From an archaeon CG07_land_8_20_14_0_80_38_8 (GTDB lineage Archaea; Nanobdellota; Nanobdellia; Tiddalikarchaeales; Tiddalikarchaeaceae): DNA of 14,341 nucleotides. The position numbers and the translations under genes are program-made. Positions 1-6,097 of the stretch are shown piece by piece. The first letter of the stretch is position 1. The number at the start of each line of letters is the position of its first letter. The notes under the pieces are model-generated. The model was given only the letters and a program-made list of their open reading frames with translations, had not been told where the DNA came from and searched no databases. The DNA is taken from positions 1 to 14,341 of the forward strand of contig PEWF01000010.1 of assembly GCA_002779595.1 (NCBI GenBank). Direction: 5' to 3'.

Positions 1-732
1 GGAGTAACCGGTAATGAAAGCGGTGCTATTGAACTATTAAGCGAGTTGAATATTGATTTAAAGAATAAAGACAGCAGCTGGAAAACTCTTGCGGGACTGG
101 ATGATTCTGAGCGCAAAAAATTAATCACTAATATTCTCATAAGGCGCGCGAATAAAGGACTAAATGATGACGTGTTGAGAAACATTATAAGCATAAGCGG
201 GAAAAAAGGATTATTAAGTGATTTGAATGAGTGGAGCGTATTATTGAACGCGTGCGGGAGGCAGGGAATACCCAGCCTGGGAGTATTATTATGCATGGGT
301 TTTGAAAATTACACTCTTCCTTTGATTGACAAAGTGATTAAGGAATATAAAATGCTGCTTGCAAATTCCCTTAACATTGTGAACAATGATGATTCCATAA
401 AGAAAATAATCAACGGTGTAATGATTGTCAACGCTGGAATCAAGATTAAGGACACAATTATAGGAACTGTTGGAAGCATGATAATAAGGAGTTTTGATTC
501 AAACATTCATACTTTCATAGGATTCGCTGACAGGAACGAGTATGAGGTTAAAGTTTCTGCCAGAACAAAGAAGAAAATTAACATTGGCGAGATTATAAAA
601 AATATTTGCAGCGAAATGAACAGCACAGGAGGAGGGCATAAGAGCGCAGGAGGGGCTCTTATTAAGAAAGGAAAAGAAGATGAATTTATTAAATTATTTC
701 AGGAAAAAACTGTGGAAACACTTATAAAATAG
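1..732 (+). CDS. DHH/DHHA1-family RecJ-like exonuclease (5' end outside window)
   Basis: The frame is open from base 1 (GGA GTA ACC...), so the TTG at 46 is internal and the gene starts upstream of the window. The 243 residues seen are the C-terminal part of an archaeal RecJ-like phosphoesterase. The window begins near a 'GNESGAIELL' segment typical of the linker after the DHH domain. The DHHA1 substrate-binding motif GGGHKSAGG lies at residues 210-218 (bases 628-654). The N-terminal DHH catalytic metal motifs are not in the window. Known of the family: archaeal RecJ homologues (including the GINS-associated nuclease GAN) degrade single-stranded DNA or RNA 5'-3'. The gene is followed after 25 nt by eS1; an S15-RecJ-S3Ae gene order recurs in archaea, which supports the call. 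Whether it is a replisome GAN or a nanoRNase-like paralogue cannot be told from this part. Confidence 0.85.
   Translation, partial: GVTGNESGAIELLSELNIDLKNKDSSWKTLAGLDDSERKKLITNILIRRANKGLNDDVLRNIISISGKKGLLSDLNEWSVLLNACGRQGIPSLGVLLCMGFENYTLPLIDKVIKEYKMLLANSLNIVNNDDSIKKIINGVMIVNAGIKIKDTIIGTVGSMIIRSFDSNIHTFIGFADRNEYEVKVSARTKKKINIGEIIKNICSEMNSTGGGHKSAGGALIKKGKEDEFIKLFQEKTVETLIK
723..730 (+). promoter_or_regulatory. TATA box for eS1, overlapping the upstream stop codon
   Basis: TATAAAAT at 723-730 shares its last base with the TAG stop (730-732) of the RecJ-like gene. It lies 27 nt before the eS1 ATG at 758, the spacing expected for transcription starting at or near the start codon. No Shine-Dalgarno sequence precedes the ATG, consistent with a leaderless mRNA. 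Inferred from sequence only. Confidence 0.5.
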
Positions 733-757
733 GATTTCGTTTTTTAATACTCAACAA

Positions 758-1318
758 ATGGCAAAAAAAGCAGCAAAAATAAAAATAAAGAAGAAGAAAT
801 GGTTTGAAATAGCCCTTCCAAAGATTCTGAAAGGTGAGGTTTTTGCAGAAGCCCTTGCAGAAACTCCTGAAAAATTAATAGGAAGAAACATTAATGCATC
901 ACTCGGCGACATCCTCAGCGCTTCAAAAAAACACATGAATATTGCACTAAAAATTAATGAAGTCAAAACGAACACTGCCCATACAAGGATTAAAAGCATA
1001 AGCGTTAACGAGCATTATTTAAGCAGGAAAACCAAGAAGAACAGCAAGATTAGCGGAAGAAAAATTACTAAAACCAAGGACGGGGTAAAAGTTGATTTAA
1101 GATTATGCGCAATATGCACTTCCCACTGCCTGACAACTACGAAGAAGGAAATCAGGAAAAAACTTGAAGAATTCATCAATAATGTTGTAACTAAAACCAA
1201 AGAAGAGGGTTTAATAATGGATTTAATCAGCAACAATATTCAGTTGAATGCCAAGAAGGAACTGCACAAAATTTATCCCATAAGGAATGTTGAATTAGAA
1301 AAATTAGTCATTGAATGA
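758..1318 (+). CDS. rps3ae: Small ribosomal subunit protein eS1 (S3Ae)
   Basis: A 186-residue basic protein matching the archaeal eS1/S3Ae family, a 30S component near the mRNA exit side. The N-terminal stretch is very lysine-rich (residues 3-14), followed by the family-like WFEIALPKIL and the GRNINASLGDIL segment (about 42-54). Length is slightly below the usual 190-220 of archaeal homologues, with the C-terminus ending shortly after the last conserved block. The ATG at 758 is the only sensible start and has a TATA box at leaderless distance. Odd detail: C117, C120 and C124 form a CxxCxxxC cluster that I do not recall from this family. It is convergent with sepS, with a 28-nt gap. Confidence 0.93.
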   Translation: MAKKAAKIKIKKKKWFEIALPKILKGEVFAEALAETPEKLIGRNINASLGDILSASKKHMNIALKINEVKTNTAHTRIKSISVNEHYLSRKTKKNSKISGRKITKTKDGVKVDLRLCAICTSHCLTTTKKEIRKKLEEFINNVVTKTKEEGLIMDLISNNIQLNAKKELHKIYPIRNVELEKLVIE

Positions 1319-1323
1319 GTATG

Positions 1324-1331
1324 AAAAAAAA
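1324..1331 (-). terminator. U8 tract, probable sepS terminator
   Basis: Eight A residues on the plus strand give a T8 run on the minus strand starting 15 nt past the sepS stop. Archaeal RNA polymerase terminates at such U-tracts without needing a hairpin. A weaker T5 run on the plus strand (1344-1348) could end the eS1 transcript and overlaps the sepS stop codon. Confidence 0.5.
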
Positions 1332-1346
1332 GGTGCATAATACTTT

Positions 1347-2918
1347 TTAGTCCTTGATTATTCCTTTTATTCCAATAAAAACAGGGCCTTTTAAACTAAT
1401 GACTGCTTTCTTGCTTGTAATGTAATATTTTGCCGCGCGCTTAATGTTAATGTTTAACTCGCTGGCTCTTTTAACCATCCTGTCTCTTAATTCCAGCTCT
1501 TTCCCGTTATTAATTATTGTATTCTCCAATTGCTTCACGAAACTGTTAATAATTCCTTTCAGGAAAGTAATGTTAGTTTTCACGCCTTTTTTGCGGATTA
1601 AAACTGCTTCCTCATTCAGTCCCTTATCCGGAAGTCCGTAAACGTTCCCATTATAAACTATTACTTTGTTTAATGCCGCGCTTCCGAGCAAAGTTTCATC
1701 CTTGTCAGGCTCAAAGAATTCAACCACTACTTTTTTGTTCATGAATTCATCATCAAAAACTTTCACGCTAACAGGGCCCTTTTTGCCCCTGTTCTCTATT
1801 GCTTTCTTTTCAAGAATTTCAGCAAGCATTCTTGCCTCTTCTGTTGAAGGTTCTGAATCATAATGTATCATTCCTGCCAATTCCTTGTCTGTTAATTCAA
1901 TATTTTCATACTCGTAAGGGTAAGTGAAATTCCTCACATCATTGTATCCTTCTTTTATCATGACTGTTCTGTGCAGGCTGGGCCCCAAATTGAACACGCT
2001 GTAAGGAATGCCGTACTTTGCAAGTGATATTGGAGAGTATAATCCTCCGTCCGCGACTTCCAGCATTTTCCCGCCTGACGTTTCTGCAAAAACTTCAAAA
2101 TCTGTTCCAGGAGCGTAATACACAGCATTATGCTCTTTGTAAACAATTTTCACTTCAGGAAATCCTAAAGCGCTCATCACTTTGCGGGTAATATTCTCAG
2201 CATCCTCCAATGACAATTCCTTGTTCATTATCACAATGCTGCTGTTGTAATGCGCTTTTAAGTGGGTGGCGTCCTCTTTCTGCTCCCTTCTGAACCTCCA
2301 GCCCGTTGTGAATAACTGCACTGGCAAATTCTTATTCTTTACCATGCTGGCAAGCGTTGGGAACCACGCGGTTGTGAAGTGGGATAATAAAGTATTATTT
2401 GACGGGACTGGCTTTAATGCTTCCATTTCAGGGAATAGTGACAAAATTTTTCCAGCTTCAGAGGAATTAATTTTTAGTTTCACGACTAATTCTTCCATTA
2501 AGTCGCCGGGGTCAATCTTTCCCATCTTGTAGTCCCTGAAAATATTCTTCAAAACTTTTATTGTTGCTTTTTTGCTTATTTTTTTGATGTCTTTTTCCCT
2601 GTCTTTTGAAATTCCTATGTCAGGCCGTGGTATTGAGGCAGTGTAATACACCCTGTCAAGAATTGCAGGAGCTTCAGGCCCGTACTGCATTTTAACGTGC
2701 ACGTCTTCCCAGAATGGTTTCAGTATTAACTCATCAAAACCCATGTTTAATAGTATTTGCCTGAATTTTTCCTCATAATCATATAATATGTGCGATTCCC
2801 CCCTGCGCTTAGGGAATTCATAATTCAATCCTTTCAAGGGTATTAACTTCTTCGAATTATTCCAAGCCTTGTAAAAATCCTCTTCCGCTTCCTTTTTCAA
2901 AATGCCCACTGGATACAT
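1347..2918 (-). CDS. sepS: O-phosphoseryl-tRNA(Cys) synthetase (SepRS), divergent
   Basis: A 523-residue class II synthetase, close to the usual ~535 of SepRS. The enzyme charges tRNA-Cys with O-phosphoserine, which SepCysS then converts to cysteine. Family-typical blocks run the full length: RGESHILYDYEEKFRQ (39-54), GPEAPAILDRVYY (80-92), IPRPDIGIS (96-104), HFTTAWF (180-186), motif 2 FRREQKEDATHL (209-220), NLG (310-312), and the C-terminal anticodon-binding region ending AAKYYITSKKA...GPVF. Of the phosphate-binding residues as I recall them (His186, Thr188, Ser231, Ser233, Asn325 in Archaeoglobus numbering), H180, T182, S227 and N310 are kept, but the first serine is N225. Motif 3, which I recall as G-x-G-x-E-R, reads GPSLHR here, keeping R317 but replacing Glu with H316. 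It lies 44 nt downstream of taw1 and may be co-transcribed. No SepCysS or tRNA-Cys is in the window. Confidence 0.9.
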   Translation of the reverse strand: MYPVGILKKEAEEDFYKAWNNSKKLIPLKGLNYEFPKRRGESHILYDYEEKFRQILLNMGFDELILKPFWEDVHVKMQYGPEAPAILDRVYYTASIPRPDIGISKDREKDIKKISKKATIKVLKNIFRDYKMGKIDPGDLMEELVVKLKINSSEAGKILSLFPEMEALKPVPSNNTLLSHFTTAWFPTLASMVKNKNLPVQLFTTGWRFRREQKEDATHLKAHYNSSIVIMNKELSLEDAENITRKVMSALGFPEVKIVYKEHNAVYYAPGTDFEVFAETSGGKMLEVADGGLYSPISLAKYGIPYSVFNLGPSLHRTVMIKEGYNDVRNFTYPYEYENIELTDKELAGMIHYDSEPSTEEARMLAEILEKKAIENRGKKGPVSVKVFDDEFMNKKVVVEFFEPDKDETLLGSAALNKVIVYNGNVYGLPDKGLNEEAVLIRKKGVKTNITFLKGIINSFVKQLENTIINNGKELELRDRMVKRASELNINIKRAAKYYITSKKAVISLKGPVFIGIKGIIKD

Positions 2919-2962
2919 AAATAATAATAAACTATTTTTTGGTTAAAAAGTTATTCCTTTTT

Positions 2963-3892
2963 TTAAAGAAAGCGCCAATTATAGTCTTCTTTTGCTATTA
3001 AGCATACCCTGCTTGTTTCGTGCTCGTCAATAATTTTCCATCCAAGAATCTGCGCCAATCTTTGGCTGAATTGCCTGATTTCACTCAGGCTAGGCATATG
3101 GAATTCTTCTAACCTTTGCCTGCTTGAACCAACGTGCATGTACGCTTTGGCTTCAACAAAATCAGGATTTGCTTTCCTGACTAGTTCAGCGTACTCCTCA
3201 GGATTCTTCAAATTTAATCCTTTCACAAGAGTTAAGCGGATAACCCTGCGCGTTTCCAGTTTTTTCATAATTTTCAGGCTCTTCATTAAATTATCCCATC
3301 CTTTCTTTCCGAAAGCGCTTCTTGTAATTTTCAAGTAATCCTCCTCATTGCCTGCTGGAATGGTTAAGTATAATTGCGTTGGCAAGGGTTTTAGTTTATC
3401 TAATACTTCAGGATTCATGCCATTAGTGACTAGGAAAGTCGTGAAACCCCTTTTGTGGAATTCCCTGATTAAGCCGTTAATTTTCGGGTAAAGCGTTGGC
3501 TCGCCTGCAAGGCTAATCGCTGCCTGGTTCGGATTCACTGCTTCTTCAAAGATTTTCTTGGGAGTTTTAGGGTTGCCTTTGAATCCTGATAATAATTTTC
3601 TCTGAGCTTCAACTGCTTTTTCAACTATTATTTCCGGCTCGTCGAGTTCAACGTTTTCCATGCTCGTGCCGCTTGTGAATTCAGTTGGCCGCCAGCAGAA
3701 CAAGCAGGAGTGCTCGCACCACGCGACAGCTGGAGTCATTTGAAGGCACCTGTGGCTTTTAATGTTGTAAAATTTTTCCTTGTAGCACTCGCCTTTCCCT
3801 GTTAAGCTTCTGCGAGTCCAATTGCATAATTTTACAGCGCTGTGCTTCCCGACTAAATTATACCTTTTCTTGGTGTAAACTTCGCGATTCAT
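2963..3892 (-). CDS. taw1: 4-demethylwyosine synthase Taw1 (TYW1 family, radical SAM)
   Basis: A 309-residue radical SAM enzyme that condenses pyruvate carbons with N1-methylguanosine-37 of tRNA-Phe to build the tricyclic wyosine base. The radical SAM cluster motif CEHSCLFC gives Cx3Cx2C at C59, C63 and C66, inside the family signature MTPAVAWCEHSCLFCWRP. Three further cysteines, C23, C36 and C49, match the second [4Fe-4S] cluster known in archaeal Taw1. SLAGEPTLYP (about 127-136) is the SAM-binding GEP motif. The length is normal. The ATG at 3892 has a TTAAAAAT box at about -25, so the mRNA is probably leaderless. It sits upstream of sepS on the same strand and shares a 38-bp divergent promoter region with tRNA-Gly(CCC). 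Confidence 0.93.
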   Translation of the reverse strand: MNREVYTKKRYNLVGKHSAVKLCNWTRRSLTGKGECYKEKFYNIKSHRCLQMTPAVAWCEHSCLFCWRPTEFTSGTSMENVELDEPEIIVEKAVEAQRKLLSGFKGNPKTPKKIFEEAVNPNQAAISLAGEPTLYPKINGLIREFHKRGFTTFLVTNGMNPEVLDKLKPLPTQLYLTIPAGNEEDYLKITRSAFGKKGWDNLMKSLKIMKKLETRRVIRLTLVKGLNLKNPEEYAELVRKANPDFVEAKAYMHVGSSRQRLEEFHMPSLSEIRQFSQRLAQILGWKIIDEHETSRVCLIAKEDYNWRFL

Positions 3893-3930
3893 AACTTATT
3901 TAATAATCAATCTTTTAATTTTTAAGTTAA
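3893..3930. promoter_or_regulatory. Compact bidirectional promoter, taw1 / tRNA-Gly(CCC)
   Basis: These 38 bp contain both core promoters. On the minus strand TTAAAAAT (3925-3918) lies about 25 nt from the taw1 ATG. On the plus strand ATTTAATA (3898-3905) lies about 25 nt before the tRNA at 3931. The two boxes are offset and face away from each other, so the two preinitiation complexes would compete for the same DNA. Confidence 0.45.
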
Positions 3931-4002
3931 GCGGTTGTAGTATAGTGGTTAGTATTCGAGGTTCCCAACCTTGCAACCTGGGTTCAACTCCCAGCAACCG
4001 CA
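3931..4002 (+). tRNA. tRNA-Gly (anticodon CCC)
   Basis: A 72-nt cloverleaf: acceptor GCGGTTG/CAACCGC; D-stem GTAT/GTAT with two wobble pairs; anticodon stem CGAGG/CCTTG with loop TTCCCAA (anticodon CCC); a 4-nt variable loop; T-arm CTGGG-TTCAACT-CCCAG; discriminator A at 4002. CCA is not encoded and no intron is present. A protein gene starts 10 nt downstream, with no intervening terminator. Confidence 0.95.
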
Positions 4003-4012
4003 AAGTTAAAGA

Positions 4013-4384
4013 ATGAGAAATTTTTTCCATAAACATTGGATGATTATTGCTAAAAACATGGCTCTTGTTGAACTTGCAGTGCACAATTCTCTTGAAGAGT
4101 ATGAAATCCCTGTTGCTTACACTAATAATAAATTATTCAGCAAATTAAGGTTCTCAAATGATTTCAATCTTGCATACATAATATTCAGGGAAGAGCGCCT
4201 GCATAATAAGAGATTCTTATTCCAGCTGACTCCTGCTGTTGACGAAATAATGAATGAAGAATTAAGAACTAATAATTATTTGGAGGATATTGTTTCAATT
4301 CCTGTAAAAATTGTTGAAGAAAACAATATTAACAAGTATGACGCAATTCTCAGAAGCGACGTGTTCCCTATCCCGCAATTTTAA
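4013..4384 (+). CDS. Hypothetical protein directly behind tRNA-Gly(CCC)
   Basis: A 123-residue soluble protein that I do not recognise. It has mixed alpha/beta character, with hydrophobic stretches around NLAYIIF (about 52-58) and EDIVSIPVKIVEE (about 90-102), no cysteines, no signal peptide and no membrane segment. The proline-containing tail ends FPIPQF. The ATG at 4013 is only 10 nt from the tRNA 3' end, and no Shine-Dalgarno sequence fits in between. M10 (4040) and M16 (4058) are alternative starts. There is no room for a separate promoter after the tRNA, so the mRNA is probably released by tRNA 3' processing. Codon use matches the neighbouring core genes, which favours a real, vertically inherited gene. 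Confidence 0.7.
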   Translation: MRNFFHKHWMIIAKNMALVELAVHNSLEEYEIPVAYTNNKLFSKLRFSNDFNLAYIIFREERLHNKRFLFQLTPAVDEIMNEELRTNNYLEDIVSIPVKIVEENNINKYDAILRSDVFPIPQF

Positions 4385-4399
4385 GATTATTGTGTAAAG

Positions 4400-4407
4400 T
4401 TTAAAAA
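4400..4407 (+). promoter_or_regulatory. TATA box for tRNA-Gly(GCC) and the protease gene
   Basis: TTTAAAAA at 4400-4407 is 24 nt before the tRNA start at 4432, the normal archaeal TATA-to-start spacing. It is the only candidate promoter in the 47-nt gap, so it probably drives the tRNA together with the abutting coding genes. Confidence 0.45.
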
Positions 4408-4431
4408 TTGATAATTATCTTAATTTGTTAA

Positions 4432-4504
4432 GCAGTTGTTGTCTAGTTGGTTAGGATACAAGATTGCCAATCTTGTGACCCGGGTTCAAATCCCGGCAAC
4501 TGCA
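4432..4504 (+). tRNA. tRNA-Gly (anticodon GCC)
   Basis: A 73-nt cloverleaf: acceptor GCAGTTG/CAACTGC; D-stem GTCT/GGAT; anticodon stem CAAGA/TCTTG with loop TTGCCAA (anticodon GCC); variable TGAC; T-arm CCGGG-TTCAAAT-CCCGG; discriminator A at 4504. CCA is not encoded. The next base is the first base of a TTG start codon. Confidence 0.95.
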
Positions 4505-5611
4505 TTGGAAAATAATAAGTGGTTAATTGCTGCACTGTTATTAATAACAGCACTGCCTGCATGTTATGCCTGCATTTCTGACAGCGTCACAATAAGAATG
4601 AACAGCAGCGCGCAAACAGCACAATTCTATTTATTGTATGAGGGAAAATACAGCATTTATGACAATAATTCATTGTATTATTTCAGCCATAATGATTCAG
4701 GCATGAACATAAAATTGTCAGATAATGATGCAGTGTTCCGTTCAGTGAATGAATCAACTAATTGGACTAAAATATTGTACGAGGAATTGTATTTCCTGAA
4801 AAATACCGGCGCAGTGAACATTACTGATTCTGAAATTACTTTCATTTCACAATTAGGGTGCTGCGGAGTGTACGAGAACGGGAAGTACGCGTCAGTGAAT
4901 AATTGCACTGAAACTTTTTCAGTGCCAATAGTTGACAACGTCAGCACTTGGTGGGCTGTCTTATTGTCATTCGCGCCCGCGCTGATAATACTATTATACT
5001 TTGTATGGAAGGACTGGACTAAAATGTTTGTAATAATTATAGGATGTGCTGGCTGGGTGCTTGCATACTTTTTAAGATATCCTTTGCTTTCAGCAGCGTC
5101 AAACTTCAACATTATTGCTTACTTGGTGATTGCGAGCGCGCTTGCAGGAATTTTTGAGGAAACAGTAAGGTATTTTATCATGAAATATTACAGGAAAGCA
5201 GCAGATAATCCAGTAATTTTAGGGTTGGGTTGGGGCATTGCTGAGGCAGTAATATTGTACGCGTTATACCTTGCATGGCTGTTAATGCAGAATCAGGCAA
5301 TAACTTTAATGAATGCTTTGCCCGGAGCTTTTGAGAGAATAACAGCCACGTTATTGCACGTTGCATTATCATTAATAGTAGTTAAAGGTTTGAAGAACAG
5401 GAAGTATTTGTATCTTGGTATGCTTGTTCACTTCCTGGTTAATATTGTTGCAGTAATGCTTGCAAGCATTTTACTGCTTAACGTGTGGCTGGTTGAGGGA
5501 ATAATTTTAATTATGACAATATGTGCAGTAATTATTGCCTGCAAAGTTAATGAAAAAGGTGTTTTAAGTGTTATTAAAAGAAAAAGTGCTAAAAGACATA
5601 AAAGAAAATAA
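4505..5611 (+). CDS. YhfC-like intramembrane protease with signal peptide and extracytoplasmic domain
   Basis: A 368-residue membrane protein starting at TTG 4505, the first base after the tRNA-Gly discriminator. The frame is also open inside the tRNA from another TTG at 4436, but that cannot be the start. From 4505 the N-terminus is an ideal signal peptide (K5, hydrophobic 6-18, then PACYAC). An extracytoplasmic segment with C119, C120 and C134 runs to about 147, followed by about seven membrane helices. Within these are EExxR (E218, E219, R222), GLGWGIAEA (240-248), ER (277-278), H285 and H309xxxN313, the pattern I associate with YhfC/CPBP-type glutamic intramembrane proteases. The long N-terminal extracytoplasmic part is not usual for YhfC. 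The lysine/arginine-rich tail overlaps the next gene by 44 nt. The family call is from motif recognition only. Confidence 0.65.
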   Translation: MENNKWLIAALLLITALPACYACISDSVTIRMNSSAQTAQFYLLYEGKYSIYDNNSLYYFSHNDSGMNIKLSDNDAVFRSVNESTNWTKILYEELYFLKNTGAVNITDSEITFISQLGCCGVYENGKYASVNNCTETFSVPIVDNVSTWWAVLLSFAPALIILLYFVWKDWTKMFVIIIGCAGWVLAYFLRYPLLSAASNFNIIAYLVIASALAGIFEETVRYFIMKYYRKAADNPVILGLGWGIAEAVILYALYLAWLLMQNQAITLMNALPGAFERITATLLHVALSLIVVKGLKNRKYLYLGMLVHFLVNIVAVMLASILLLNVWLVEGIILIMTICAVIIACKVNEKGVLSVIKRKSAKRHKRK

Positions 5612-6008
5612 TGATGTCAAAGAAGTTGAGGAAGGTGATTACATTACTATTTTCAAAAGGGTTGGGGATGGAAGAATAGTCAGGAAAACGCTGAACGTGA
5701 AGCCTGACTTCATAATTCACGAATTCAATAATGCCGTGGATTACGCTTTTATTAATACTAATTTGTTTGACACTTTCAAAGTTTTGAACAAATTATTATT
5801 GTTCAGGGAATTGAACACTCCTATGGATTTCAAGAAATTATACTTTTACACTGAGCATCATGAGGAGGTTTACATTAACAGGGAGGAGGGAATAATTGTT
5901 AATGAAACGAAGTATTCAACAAAGGAGTTATGGAATCAAGTAATTAATCTGGTTAAGAGGTATGAAAGAAAACTTCAAAAAGAAATAATCCTCAAAATAA
6001 TAGAGTAA
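5568..6008 (+). CDS. Hypothetical protein, overlapping the protease gene
   Basis: A 146-residue acidic/basic soluble protein with no motif I recognise. It contains charged helices at both ends (KEKVLKDIKEN and VKRYERKLQKEI) and a central beta-rich part (DYITIFKRV, PDFIIHEF). The GTG at 5568 is preceded by AGGTG at 5557-5561 with 6-nt spacing, a Shine-Dalgarno match that selects this start over GTG 5586. It overlaps the protease gene by 44 nt, so translational coupling is likely. Its stop codon is 3 nt before tRNA-Val, placing it inside a mixed tRNA/mRNA unit. Confidence 0.72.
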   Translation: MLLKEKVLKDIKENNDVKEVEEGDYITIFKRVGDGRIVRKTLNVKPDFIIHEFNNAVDYAFINTNLFDTFKVLNKLLLFRELNTPMDFKKLYFYTEHHEEVYINREEGIIVNETKYSTKELWNQVINLVKRYERKLQKEIILKIIE

Positions 6009-6011
6009 TAC

Positions 6012-6084
6012 GGGCTTGTGGTCTAGTGGTTATGACGCCGCCTTGACGTGGCGGATGTCCCCGGTCCAAATCCGGGCAGGCCCA
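6012..6084 (+). tRNA. tRNA-Val (anticodon GAC)
   Basis: A 73-nt cloverleaf: acceptor GGGCTTG/CAGGCCC; D-arm with three pairs (GTC/GAC); anticodon stem CCGCC/GGCGG with loop TTGACGT (anticodon GAC); variable ATGTC; T-stem CCCGG/CCGGG; discriminator A. The T-loop reads TCCAAAT, so position 55 is C where T (pseudouridine) is usual. CCA is not encoded. Confidence 0.93.
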
Positions 6085-6088
6085 AAAG

Positions 6089-6097
6089 TTTTTTTTT
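6089..6097 (+). terminator. T9 tract ending the tRNA-Val transcript
   Basis: Nine consecutive T residues begin 4 nt after the tRNA-Val discriminator base, a strong archaeal U-tract terminator. The tract overlaps the TAA stop codon of apgM (6096-6098) on the other strand, so the convergent genes share these bases. Confidence 0.7.

Noticed and set aside
46..48. TTG as the start of the RecJ-like gene
   Set aside because: The frame is open from base 1 and the residues before it (GNESGAIELLSEL) look like family sequence, so the gene is 5'-truncated by the window edge.
4436..4504. Upstream extension of the protease frame into tRNA-Gly(GCC)
   Set aside because: The extra 23 codons are tRNA sequence; starting at TTG 4505 gives a proper signal peptide.
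4678..5112. 144-codon minus-strand frame opposite the protease gene
   Set aside because: It is antisense to a gene with a signal peptide and coherent membrane helices; no family features.
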